Shown here piece after piece: positions 1 through 5,522 of a stretch of 7,009 bases of DNA. Source of the stretch: DASXRC01 sp036506795 (GTDB lineage: Bacteria; Actinomycetota; Actinomycetes; Mycobacteriales; Micromonosporaceae); the NCBI GenBank assembly GCA_036506795.1, contig DASXRC010000238.1, positions 1 to 7,009 of the forward strand. The letters are read 5' to 3'. The translations under genes and the position numbers were made by a program. The stretch's first letter is position 1; each line of letters begins with the position of its first letter. The notes under the pieces are model-generated. The model was not told the DNA's origin. It did not search any database and saw nothing but the letters and a program-made list of their open reading frames with translations.

Positions 1-140
1 GGTGAGATCAATCAGCGACTGGGCCCGTCACACCGACTCGCTCGCGTGATCGGAGGGGCCGAGTAGAGGCATAGCGAGCTGCGCTCGGAGAAGCCCTGGC
101 AAGACGGCGAAGGACCCGGGTTCGATTCCCGGCACCTCCA
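1..140 (+). ncRNA. ssrA: tmRNA (transfer-messenger RNA), 3' part, cut by window edge
   Basis: This is the 3' portion of tmRNA, which rescues stalled ribosomes together with SmpB by acting first as tRNA-Ala and then as a short mRNA for a degradation tag. The recognisable parts are the conserved actinobacterial stretch around positions 68-108 (GAGTAGAGGC, then CGGAGAAGCCCTGGCAAG) and the tRNA-like T-arm CCCGGGTTCGATTCCCGG at 116-133. The 3' acceptor strand CACCTCC ends with discriminator A at 140. No full CCA follows in the DNA (next bases CTG), so the CCA would be added after transcription. The 5' acceptor half and the tag reading frame lie to the left of the window. The call rests on remembered tmRNA sequences, not on a covariance-model search. 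Confidence 0.93.
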
Positions 141-148
141 CTGTGATC

Positions 149-183
149 ACGGCGGTACCACCCAAAGGTGGTGCCGCCGTTTG
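149..183 (+). terminator. intrinsic terminator of ssrA
   Basis: A 14-bp stem runs from 149-162 (ACGGCGGTACCACC) to 167-180 (GGTGGTGCCGCCGT), with a four-base CAAA loop and a single T-G wobble. It begins 8 nt after the tmRNA 3' end. Only a short T-poor tail (TTGCT) follows, as is usual for terminators in high-GC actinomycetes. Confidence 0.85.
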
Positions 184-232
184 CTATCGGTCTGCGGTCG
201 CGGCCGGGTGAACCCACGACCGTTGGGGTGCG

Positions 233-331
233 TGGGTCCCGAGCTTCGCGCCCGCCCCCGTGCTGGAGCAGCTCGTCACCGCCGGCTGCCTCGGCCGCAC
301 GACCGGCCGCGGCTTCCGCGACTACAGTCGA
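233..331 (+). pseudogene. C-terminal fragment of a 3-hydroxyacyl-CoA dehydrogenase
   Basis: One forward frame reads VPSFAPAPVLEQLV at 236-277 and then TAGCLGRTTGRGFRDY at 278-325. This resembles the C-terminal end of 3-hydroxybutyryl-/3-hydroxyacyl-CoA dehydrogenases, whose last residues typically read like LGRKTGRGFYDY. Those enzymes oxidise 3-hydroxyacyl-CoA with NAD(P)+ in fatty-acid or butyrate/PHB metabolism. Only about 30 residues are present. There is no N-terminal Rossmann fold, which would need about 250 more residues but is blocked by the tmRNA terminator 50 bp upstream. The frame does not stop after the DY motif but runs on into the VOC gene that lies on the opposite strand. I read it as a gene remnant; the match is from memory of the family motif, and a chance match in a GC-rich frame remains possible. 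Confidence 0.5.
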
Positions 332-337
332 GTTGCG

Positions 338-794
338 TCAGTCCAGGCAGAACTCGTTGCCCTCGGGGTCGGTCATCACGATGAAGCCGGCGCTCATCGG
401 GGGAGCGGGCTCGTAGCGACGTACCCGGGTCGCTCCCAGCGCGACGAGCCGGTGGCACTCGACCTCCAGCGCCGCCATCCGCTCCTCTCCCCGCAGTCCG
501 GGAGCCGCACGGACGTCGAGGTGGACGCGGTTCTTGGCGACTTTGTCCTCCGGCACCTGCTGGAAGAACAGCCGTGGGCCGTGCCCGTCCGGGTCCTCGA
601 TGGCCGATCTCGTGTTGCGCTGCTCCTCCGGTACGCCGACCCGCGCGAGGAAGTCGTCCCACGCGGCCAGCGGGTCGGCGTCCTCGGGCAGGTCGACTCC
701 GGGCGGGCCGGGGTGGACGTAGCCGAGTAAGTCGCGCCAGAAGGACGACAGCGCCCGCGGGTCGTGGGAAGGTGACCTGGATGTGGCGGCTCAT
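338..794 (-). pseudogene. VOC/glyoxalase-like protein gene, broken by a one-base frameshift
   Basis: The gene would start at ATG 794, with GGAG about 8 nt upstream, reading MSRHIQVTF. In that frame the sequence soon loses sense. Removing one C from the run CCC (GGG at 766-768 on the forward strand) restores a coherent frame: HDPRALSSFWRDLLGY, a central region containing EDPDGHGPRLFFQQVPEDK, KNRVHLDV, and a C-terminal end MTDPEGNEFCLD with TGA at 338-340. The repaired product would be 151 residues, a normal size for the single-domain glyoxalase-like (Glyoxalase_6) branch of the VOC superfamily. These are metal-dependent or antibiotic-binding fold proteins whose substrate is usually unknown. 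Upstream, the second frame hits TGA at 791-793 and has no alternative ATG, GTG or TTG before 556. An intact relative lies at 3182-3535. A sequencing error is the main alternative to a real pseudogene. Confidence 0.75.
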
Positions 795-795
795 G

Positions 796-948
796 GGGTT
801 GCTCCGTTCGTAGCGGTGTGCAGTAGAGGTCGCGCAGCAGGCAGACCTCGGACCGGTGGTGGATCAGCTCGCGGTGGATGTGGAGCACCAGATCGGCCAT
901 GGCGCCTCGGGGAAGGGCTTCTGGACCGTGCGCACGTACACCACAACC
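796..948 (-). pseudogene. C-terminal remnant of a DinB-family protein
   Basis: Reading from ATG 900 gives MADLVLHIHRELIHHRSEV followed by CLLRDLY and a short tail. This is the closing helix region of DinB/YfiT-like four-helix proteins, whose ends commonly read like VLHxNREVIHHGAEIxLLRDLY. The His residues in that helix are potential metal ligands in the family. The N-terminal two thirds are missing. Shifting frame by one base at about 901-903 adds VRTVQKPFPEAP in front, which fits the family better, but a TAG at about 954-956 closes that frame. The original stop is also lost, and the frame runs into the VOC gene below it on the same strand. The gene is therefore a fragment with at least one likely frameshift. 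The two genes were probably once neighbours or an operon, since the DinB tail abuts the VOC start. Confidence 0.55.
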
Positions 949-1026
949 GCACACTACGAGCCTGACTAGCGCGCAAATCCGACGACCCGACACGGAAATC
1001 CGCAGGCCAGCGCCCCGCGCACAACT

Positions 1027-1048
1027 CGTGGCCCAAACGTGGCCCGAG
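1027..1048 (+). repeat. two tandem copies of an 11-bp repeat starting CGTGGCCC
   Basis: CGTGGCCC occurs at 1027-1034 and again at 1038-1045, a period of 11 bp. The layout resembles the 11-bp tandem repeats at 4358-4379 beside the integrase gene, though the bases differ after CGTG. It may be a relic of integrase arm-binding sites, or chance. Confidence 0.4.
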
Positions 1049-1097
1049 TCAGGTCCCAGGCGGCCCGGTGCGCGGCCAGCTTTGACCGGCTGCCGGG

Positions 1098-1152
1098 GCT
1101 GGGACGGGAGTGACCGGGTGAGACCCGCGGTGCCGGTCACCCCCGTTCCGGC
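1098..1152. repeat. 20-bp imperfect inverted repeat (possible operator or hairpin)
   Basis: The arms are 1098-1117 and 1133-1152, separated by 15 nt. The inner 8 bp (GTGACCGG / CCGGTCAC) pair perfectly. The outer part pairs with two G-T wobbles and one A-C mismatch. A further TGACCGG lies at 1083-1089. It sits about 120 bp upstream of the HHE-like gene, so it could be an operator or an RNA hairpin. No T-run follows, so it is not a standard terminator. Confidence 0.55.
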
Positions 1153-1272
1153 GACACAACCTCGGCCGGAGGTCTAGACAGCACCCCGCCCGGGCCTCAC
1201 CATCGTTGAAAGGCCACGGTGGCCCGCGGCGCGCTTTGGCGTACCCGCGGTTCGTCGGGGGGAGGTGGGCCA

Positions 1273-1758
1273 ATGTCAACCGAAGCGGTTTCCCCCGACG
1301 CCGTGGGGTTCGCATCCACGGAGTCCGATGCCGCGCCGCTGGCCGCCGCCAGACGCCACCGCGCCGAACTGCTCCAGGCGATCCAGTCGTTCGAACGCGC
1401 GCTCGCCGTGCCCGCCGGCGATCCGGCCTGGCGGGACCGCGTCGCCGCGCGGCTCGGCGCACTGCGCGCGGCGTTCGCCGAACACGTCGTTGTGACCGAG
1501 GGGGCGGACGGACTCTACGCCGAGGTGCTCAACCACGCCCCCCGGTTGTCCCGCGCCGTACACGTGCTGATCCGGGAGCACGCCGCGTTGGCCGCGGCCA
1601 TGGATGCATTGCAGCGCCAGGTCTCCGTCGGGCGGCCGAGCATCGAGGAGGTCCGCGGCTGGGCGTCAGACCTCCTCCGCGAGCTGTCCAGGCATCGCCA
1701 GCGGGGCGCGGATCTGGTGTACGAGGCGTACGCGACCGACATCGGCGGAGAGACCTGA
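1273..1758 (+). CDS. hemerythrin/HHE domain-like protein
   Basis: The product is 161 residues, probably cytoplasmic, with no signal peptide or membrane segment. The start ATG is chosen because GGAGGT stands 6 nt upstream; a longer frame from 1219 lacks such a site. After a disordered, Ala-rich N-terminus it looks like an all-helical bundle with spaced His and Glu residues: H29, H71 with E76 in FAEHVVVTEGADGLY, H103 in LIREHAALAAAMDAL, and H141. The C-terminal motif HRQRGADLVYEAYATDIGGE (residues 141-160) is typical of small actinobacterial HHE proteins. HHE domains bind non-haem iron and are tied to oxygen, redox or nitrosative stress, but the role here is unknown. The next gene follows after 54 bp and may have its own promoter. 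The family is fairly sure; the specific role is not. Confidence 0.75.
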   Translation: MSTEAVSPDAVGFASTESDAAPLAAARRHRAELLQAIQSFERALAVPAGDPAWRDRVAARLGALRAAFAEHVVVTEGADGLYAEVLNHAPRLSRAVHVLIREHAALAAAMDALQRQVSVGRPSIEEVRGWASDLLRELSRHRQRGADLVYEAYATDIGGET

Positions 1759-1777
1759 ACTCGGGGGGTCTTCGATC

Positions 1778-1804
1778 GTGACCGTCCACGTGCGACGGTA
1801 GGGT
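1778..1804 (+). promoter_or_regulatory. possible promoter for a leaderless TPR gene
   Basis: TAGGGT at 1799-1804 fits an actinobacterial -10 (TANNNT) and lies 8 nt before the GTG start at 1813. Transcription would then begin at or next to the start codon. A GTGACC at 1778-1783 could be the -35, but its 15-bp spacer is short. No ribosome binding site is visible, which agrees with a leaderless transcript. Confidence 0.35.
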
Positions 1805-1812
1805 CGGTCTCC

Positions 1813-2304
1813 GTGACCGAAGCTGACTGGGAGACACGGGTCGCGGACGCCTGGGCGTCCTTCGACCGACACGATGAGGCGACGTTCCTCGCCCTGATGG
1901 ACGGACTCGCCGCGGAGGCGCCGCACGCGGCCGCCGGCTTGTTCGAACGCGCGTCGGCGTTCGACTCGACGGGCCACTCGGACCGGGCCGTACCCCTCTA
2001 CCGTGAGGCGCTGGACCTCGGGCTGACCGGCGGGCGCCGCCGCCGCGCGGTGATCCAGATGGCCAGCTCGCTGCGGAACCTCGGTCGGCCGCTGGAGAGC
2101 GTCGCGCTGCTCACGGCCGAGGCCGCCACCGCATCGGACGATCTCGACGACGCGGTGCGGGCGTTTCTCGCGCTCGCCCTCGTCGACATCGGCCGCGAAC
2201 GCGAGGCGGTCTCGCTGGCACTCGGTGCGCTCGCGCCGCACCTGACGCGGTACCAGCACTCGGTGGCCAACTACGCGAGGCTCCTCGTGGAGGGCGAGCA
2301 TTAA
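1813..2304 (+). CDS. tetratricopeptide-repeat protein
   Basis: This is a soluble protein of 163 residues built of helix pairs. Residues about 40-75 (AAAGLFERASAFDSTGHSDR, AVPLYREALDLGL) and about 77-110 (RAVIQMASSLRNLGRPLESV) have the TPR pattern of small/large residues. A third pair, containing VRAFLALALVDIGREREAVS, runs from about 112 to 145. It resembles the short TPR proteins (TPR_5-like) common in actinomycetes. TPRs are protein-protein interaction scaffolds, and no catalytic motif is seen. GTG 1813 is the start because the frame has no better upstream start and a -10-like box sits right in front. The gene converges on the phosphorylase gene and shares the bases TTAA with it for both stop codons. 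The partner is unknown. Confidence 0.8.
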   Translation: MTEADWETRVADAWASFDRHDEATFLALMDGLAAEAPHAAAGLFERASAFDSTGHSDRAVPLYREALDLGLTGGRRRRAVIQMASSLRNLGRPLESVALLTAEAATASDDLDDAVRAFLALALVDIGREREAVSLALGALAPHLTRYQHSVANYARLLVEGEH

Positions 2305-3104
2305 GGAAGATCGATCGGCAGCTTGATGCCGTCCAGGGCGTGCGGGCAGGGGCAGTCGCGGTCGGCCGGCAGCGCCGTGACGGCGTCCAGCAGTAGGCCG
2401 CGCAGGCGTGCCGTGTTGTCGCCGAAGACGCGGAACACCTCCTCCTGCGTGACCGAGGGACCGCCCTCGACCCCGGCGTCGAGGTCGGTCACCAGCGCGA
2501 TCGCGGTGTAGCAGAGCGCCAGCTCCCGGGCCAGGACGGCCTCCGGGTGCCCCGTCATGTTGACAACCGCCCCGCCGAGGCCGGAGAACCAGCGAGACTC
2601 CGCGCGGGTCGAGAAGCGGGGGCCTTCGACGACGACCATCGCGCCCCCATCGTGGATGTCGACGTCGTGGCGGGCCGCGGTGGCCAGGACCGTGGTGCGA
2701 CCAACGGGACAATACGGATCGGCGAACGAGACGTGCACGGCTCCCGCGTCGTAGTAGGTCTGCGCTCGTCCGGTTGTGCGGTCGATCAGCTGATCGGGCA
2801 CGACGAAGACGCCAGCGCCAAGGTGCGGTTGCAGGCCGCCGACGGCACACGGGCCGAGAATCTGCCGTACGCCGAGCGAACGGAGCGCCCATAGGTTCGC
2901 GCGGTACGGGATGCGGTGTGGTGGATAGCGATGATCCTTGCCGTGCCGCGGGAGGAAAGCGACCGACCGCCCACCGACGTCGGCGACGGTGATGGGGTCA
3001 GACGGTGGCCCGTACGGGGTCTGCACCGAGTGCTCCGTGGCACCCTCGAGCAATGCGTACAGCCCGGATCCACCGATCACGGCGATCTCGGCGACGGCGC
3101 TCAC
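2301..3104 (-). CDS. mtnP: S-methyl-5'-thioadenosine phosphorylase
   Basis: The product is 267 residues, the usual length for this family. The enzyme splits 5'-methylthioadenosine, a by-product of polyamine and other S-adenosylmethionine-using pathways, with phosphate to adenine and 5-methylthioribose-1-phosphate in the cytosol. Family marks are the N-terminal phosphate-binding IGGSGLY (about residues 10-16), RHGKDHRYPPHRIPYRANLW (about 53-72), VEGPRFSTRAESRWF, VNMTGHPEAVLARELALCY, and ALVTDLDAG with the purine-site Asp. NMTG with an Asp-bearing TDxDAG fits a 6-aminopurine (MTA) enzyme better than a guanosine/inosine phosphorylase. Start GTG 3104 has AAGGGAG 4 nt upstream, a slightly short spacing. 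It is divergent from the VOC gene. A TAAGGT at 3142-3147 on the reverse strand could be a -10, but no good -35 is seen. Confidence 0.9.
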   Translation of the reverse strand: MSAVAEIAVIGGSGLYALLEGATEHSVQTPYGPPSDPITVADVGGRSVAFLPRHGKDHRYPPHRIPYRANLWALRSLGVRQILGPCAVGGLQPHLGAGVFVVPDQLIDRTTGRAQTYYDAGAVHVSFADPYCPVGRTTVLATAARHDVDIHDGGAMVVVEGPRFSTRAESRWFSGLGGAVVNMTGHPEAVLARELALCYTAIALVTDLDAGVEGGPSVTQEEVFRVFGDNTARLRGLLLDAVTALPADRDCPCPHALDGIKLPIDLP

Positions 3105-3181
3105 GTGTCTCCCTTCGCGCCTTGCGGGTTGCCCGTTGCAGACCTTAACCGTGGCGTCCGACGCAAGCTATGGTGCGAGAC

Positions 3182-3535
3182 ATGGCGTTGACTGCGCACT
3201 TGGTGACGATCGACTGTGGCGACCCACGCGGGTTGGCGAAGTTCTGGACTCAGGCGGCCGGCTACGAGATCCGGGCCGACTTCGGCGGAGAGTACCTCGT
3301 TGTCGGGCCGCCGTCCGGGAACGGAATCCGGCTGGGGCTGCAGCGCGTGCCCGAGCCGAAGGTCGGCAAGAACCGAGTGCATGTCGACTGGGCGGCGGAC
3401 GACCGGTCCGCGGAGATATCGCGGTTGGTCGCGTTGGGCGCCTCGGTCATCGCGTCGCACACCGTTCCGGGCTTGGCCTGGACGGTTCTCGCCGATCCCG
3501 AGGGCAACGAGTTCTGCGTGTCGGCGCAGGAGTAG
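3182..3535 (+). CDS. VOC/glyoxalase-like protein (intact paralogue)
   Basis: This is a small single-domain protein of 117 residues from ATG 3182. The N-terminal beta strand and helix read MALTAHLVTIDCGDPRGLAK, then FWTQAAGYEI. The second half has KVGKNRVHVDW, RLVALGAS and a closing ADPEGNEFCV. This is the Glyoxalase_6-like branch of the VOC superfamily; the conserved His in KNRVHVDW and the Glu in DPEGNEFC stand where metal or substrate ligands are found in relatives. The substrate is unknown. ATG 3170 (four residues longer, MVRD) is an alternative; neither has a clear ribosome binding site, so the transcript may be leaderless. It lies divergent to mtnP with under 80 bp between them. YqgE starts 46 bp downstream on the same strand and may be co-transcribed. 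The C-terminal half is clearly similar to the broken VOC gene at 338-794. Confidence 0.85.
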   Translation: MALTAHLVTIDCGDPRGLAKFWTQAAGYEIRADFGGEYLVVGPPSGNGIRLGLQRVPEPKVGKNRVHVDWAADDRSAEISRLVALGASVIASHTVPGLAWTVLADPEGNEFCVSAQE

Positions 3536-3581
3536 GCGAGTCAACGTGTTTGGCGAACCGCAGCGGACTGGGGGGCGATCG

Positions 3582-4136
3582 GTGGAGTCGTTGACCGGGC
3601 AGTTGCTGGTCGCGACCCCTGCCCTCAAGGACCCGAACTTCGACCGGACCGTGGTACTCCTCGTCGCGCACGAGGCCGGCGGCGCTCTCGGCGTCGTGCT
3701 CAACCGCGCTACCGAGGTGCCCGTCGCCGAGGTGCTCGGTGGCTGGGGAGCGCTGGCCGGCGATCCGGCCGTGCTGTTCGAGGGCGGCCCGGTTCAGCCC
3801 GAGTCGGCGATCTGCCTTGCCCGGGTCCGCCAGGGTGTGACCAGGGTGAATGGCTTTCATCAGGTGTCCGGGCCCGTCGGCACCGTCGATCTCTCCGGCG
3901 ATCCGGACACCATGCGCGATGCGGTGACGGGCATCAGGGTGTTCGCCGGGTACTCCGGGTGGCAGCCGGGCCAGCTCGAGGACGAGATCACGACCGGGTC
4001 CTGGTTCGTCTTCGATGCGCTGCCCGGCGATGCGTTCGTTGGCCGGCCGGACGATCTTTGGGGGATGGTGCTGCGGCGACAAGGCGGCATGATGGCCGCG
4101 GTGGCGCACTTCCCGCCCGACCCGGCGCTCAATTGA
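3582..4136 (+). CDS. YqgE/AlgH family protein
   Basis: The product is a soluble protein of 184 residues, the usual size. Family marks in order are LTGQLLVATPALKDPNFDRT at the start, LGVVLNRATEVPV, a central LFEGGPVQPESAICLARV, the hallmark FAGYSGWQPGQLEDEI, then a C-terminal GRPDDLWGMVLRRQGG. YqgE/AlgH (DUF179) proteins are widespread, and their biochemical role is not settled. In Pseudomonas, AlgH was once linked to alginate regulation, which cannot be carried over here. GTG 3582 is preferred because a G-rich stretch (GGGGGG) lies 6 nt upstream and homologues begin near this point. GTG 3546, giving 12 more residues, is possible but has its GGAG too far away. No terminator is visible before the tRNA promoter. 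Confidence 0.88.
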   Translation: MESLTGQLLVATPALKDPNFDRTVVLLVAHEAGGALGVVLNRATEVPVAEVLGGWGALAGDPAVLFEGGPVQPESAICLARVRQGVTRVNGFHQVSGPVGTVDLSGDPDTMRDAVTGIRVFAGYSGWQPGQLEDEITTGSWFVFDALPGDAFVGRPDDLWGMVLRRQGGMMAAVAHFPPDPALN

Positions 4137-4152
4137 TCTTGCGGCCCGCGAG

Positions 4153-4181
4153 ATGACCCGCCGAGCGCGCCTGTGTACTAT
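4153..4181 (+). promoter_or_regulatory. promoter of tRNA-Ala
   Basis: ATGACC (4153-4158) as -35 and TACTAT (4176-4181) as -10 are separated by exactly 17 bp. This matches the main housekeeping sigma consensus well. The tRNA begins 27 nt after the -10, leaving a leader of about 20 nt for RNase P removal. The promoter lies on the chromosomal side, so integration behind the tRNA leaves its expression intact. Confidence 0.6.
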
Positions 4182-4208
4182 TGCGCGGGTGCCCGGGCGA
4201 CCGGGCCT

Positions 4209-4281
4209 GGGGCCGTGGCGCAGCTGGTAGCGCACCACACTGGCAGTGTGGGGGTCAGGGGTTCGAGTCCCCTCGGCTCCA
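4209..4281 (+). tRNA. tRNA-Ala (anticodon GGC)
   Basis: The full cloverleaf can be drawn. The acceptor is GGGGCCG/CGGCTCC with one G-T pair, and the D-arm is GCGC/GCGC around an eight-base loop. The anticodon stem CCACA/TGTGG encloses loop CTGGCAG, giving anticodon GGC at 4242-4244 (reads GCC). The T-arm is AGGGG/CCCCT with loop TTCGAGT, and the discriminator is A4281. CCA is not encoded (next bases CCC). The 3' end abuts the mobile element, so the gene is its attachment site and its 3' half is likely a repeat restored by the element. Confidence 0.95.
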
Positions 4282-4290
4282 CCCAGAAGA
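4240..4290. other. inferred attachment-site half at the tRNA 3' end (att)
   Basis: Tyrosine integrases of this type recombine within tRNA genes, usually somewhere between the anticodon loop and the 3' end. The int gene sits on the element side with its stop only 86 bp beyond the tRNA. The core is therefore placed in the 3' half of the tRNA and the few bases after it. The second copy, which would define the exact limits, is not in this window. Confidence 0.5.
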
Positions 4291-4357
4291 TTTGCCCTCG
4301 TCAGAGGTTCGCGCACGATAATGCACTCGGGCCCGCCGGAAGGCGTCGGGTGGCGTG

Positions 4358-4379
4358 CGTGCCAGATTCATGCCAGATC
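4358..4379 (+). repeat. two tandem 11-bp repeats at the int stop, probable integrase arm sites
   Basis: CGTGCCAGATT (4358-4368) is followed directly by CATGCCAGATC (4369-4379). The core TGCCAGAT repeats exactly with an 11-bp period. The repeats overlap the last codons and stop of int. Tandem direct repeats at this distance from a tRNA core are where arm-type integrase binding sites are expected. The binding role is inferred. Confidence 0.5.
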
Positions 4380-5522
4380 CGATTCGGGCGCGTCCCCGCG
4401 GGCGGCATCGATGAGTGCATCCAGTGCGGCGGCGATCGCCTGATCCCGCTCGCGGGTCGCGTGCTGATAGATCATCGCGGCGCGTGGGCTGGAGTGTCCG
4501 ATCCGGGCCATGATCTCTTTCAGGGTGGCGCCGGTCTGCGCGGACCACGTACTTCCGGTGTGCCGTAGGTCGTGAAGGTGTAGATCGATTTCGGCCGGGA
4601 TGCCGGCCTTCGTGAGCGCTCGCTTCCATACCCGGTTGAAGTTCCTGCGGCGCGGGATTCCACCCTGCGGGCCGACGAACAGCCGGCCGGCGGGACCGGG
4701 CTGCGCGTACCGGGCGAGGTGCAGCTCGATATCCGTACGGAGCGCCGAGGGGAGGCTGATCGGCCGCTTACCCGCCTCGGATTTGGGGTCGTCATCGACC
4801 TGCGTGCCATCGGTCATCTCTGCGGTTGCCCGGCGGACCCGAATCTCCAGCGTTGCTAGATCGATGTTGCACCGGCGGAGAGCCACAAGCTCTCCGAAAC
4901 GGAGCTGCGCGAACGTCGCGAGTAGGACCATCAGGCGGTACCGCGGTTGGATCGCCTCGGCGATTGCGAAGACCTGGTCGAGGGTGGCAGTCGGTCTCTC
5001 CTCTGCCATGTCCTGCCCGGCGCCTTTGACGCGGCAGGGATTCCGGCGGATGAGCGGCGGTTCATCGTCGGCTGCCGTCACGAAGATCGCATGCAGGAGG
5101 CGGTAGGTCTTCGCCAGGGTTGACTTGCCGACCCCTGCGGCGAGGCGGTCCGCACGCCAGGTCCGGATGTGGGCAGACGTGATCGCGTTGACGGCGAACC
5201 CACCGAGGTATGGCCGGACGTGGAGGCGGATCAGGCGCTTGTACTCCTCCCGAGTTCGCGCCTTGAGATCGCGCTCGGATAGCCACCGATCGGCGTAGTC
5301 GGCAAGCGGCTCCCTGCCGGCGTCGGGGTCAAGCCAGTCGCCACGAAGCATCTCCGCCTCGGTCTCAATAAGCCACCGCTCCGCGGCGCGCTTGGTGTCG
5401 AATGTCCTCGGCGCCTTGCGGGGCAGTCCGTCAGGGCCGACGTACCGGACTTGATATTTGCCGGACGGCAATTGCCGAACGCTCCCGAAGCGGCGTCTGG
5501 CGCCCTTGCTGTTACCGCTCAC
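4368..5522 (-). CDS. int: tyrosine site-specific integrase of the AICE
   Basis: The product is 384 residues. It integrates and excises the element by strand exchange at the tRNA-Ala site. The N-terminal part (about 10-50) is an AP2-like/arm-binding region (RRFGSVRQLPSGKYQVRYVG). Residues about 72-150 form the SAM-like core-binding domain (LADYADRWLSERDLKARTRE), and about 175-370 the catalytic domain. Catalytic residues are all present: R208 in LRFGEL, K247 in PKSEAGKR, H317 and R320 in HDLRH, H343 in GHSS, and the nucleophile Y352 in MIYQHAT. GTG 5522 is the start because GGAGGA lies 7 nt upstream; the frame stays open to 5657, but there it overlaps xis and has no coding sense. It overlaps the xis end by 11 bp, so translational coupling is likely. 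It reads toward the tRNA, the usual AICE arrangement. Confidence 0.93.
   Translation of the reverse strand: MSGNSKGARRRFGSVRQLPSGKYQVRYVGPDGLPRKAPRTFDTKRAAERWLIETEAEMLRGDWLDPDAGREPLADYADRWLSERDLKARTREEYKRLIRLHVRPYLGGFAVNAITSAHIRTWRADRLAAGVGKSTLAKTYRLLHAIFVTAADDEPPLIRRNPCRVKGAGQDMAEERPTATLDQVFAIAEAIQPRYRLMVLLATFAQLRFGELVALRRCNIDLATLEIRVRRATAEMTDGTQVDDDPKSEAGKRPISLPSALRTDIELHLARYAQPGPAGRLFVGPQGGIPRRRNFNRVWKRALTKAGIPAEIDLHLHDLRHTGSTWSAQTGATLKEIMARIGHSSPRAAMIYQHATRERDQAIAAALDALIDAARGDAPESDLA

Larger units (their letters stand above)
949..1272. other. intergenic stretch without a recognisable gene
   Basis: All frames here give Arg/Pro/Ala-rich translations without family motifs, so I call no gene. 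The stretch holds an 11-bp tandem repeat (1027-1048), a long inverted repeat (1098-1152) and, at its right end, the ribosome binding site of the next gene. AAATCCG occurs twice, at 975 and 996. A TTGAAA at 1206-1211 could be a -35 element, but no -10 stands at the right distance. Confidence 0.6.

Noticed and set aside
394..1140. Long open reverse-strand frame of 248 codons
   Set aside because: Only a short middle part has family sense (the DinB tail). The rest is an Arg/Pro/Ser-rich shadow of the VOC gene and of intergenic DNA.
1666..2892. Open reverse-strand frame of 408 codons across the HHE, TPR and mtnP genes
   Set aside because: It is low-complexity Arg/Pro-rich and antisense or out of frame to three well-supported genes; GC-rich DNA gives such frames easily.
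3136..3181. Possible promoter for the intact VOC gene (TTGCAG at 3136)
   Set aside because: No -10 element stands at 16-19 bp from it.
963..4305. GATTTGC...TCAG similarity between 963-981 (reverse strand) and the bases just behind tRNA-Ala (about 4288-4303)
   Set aside because: Only short, gapped matches, and the orientation relative to the 11-bp repeats differs between the two places; too weak for an att relic.
3447..4316. Open reverse-strand frame of 289 codons, ending in text like AEGTRTPDPHTASVVRYQLRH
   Set aside because: It runs antisense through YqgE and the tRNA. The GTRTPDPHT phrase is the well-known false translation of tRNA 3' ends, not a protein domain.
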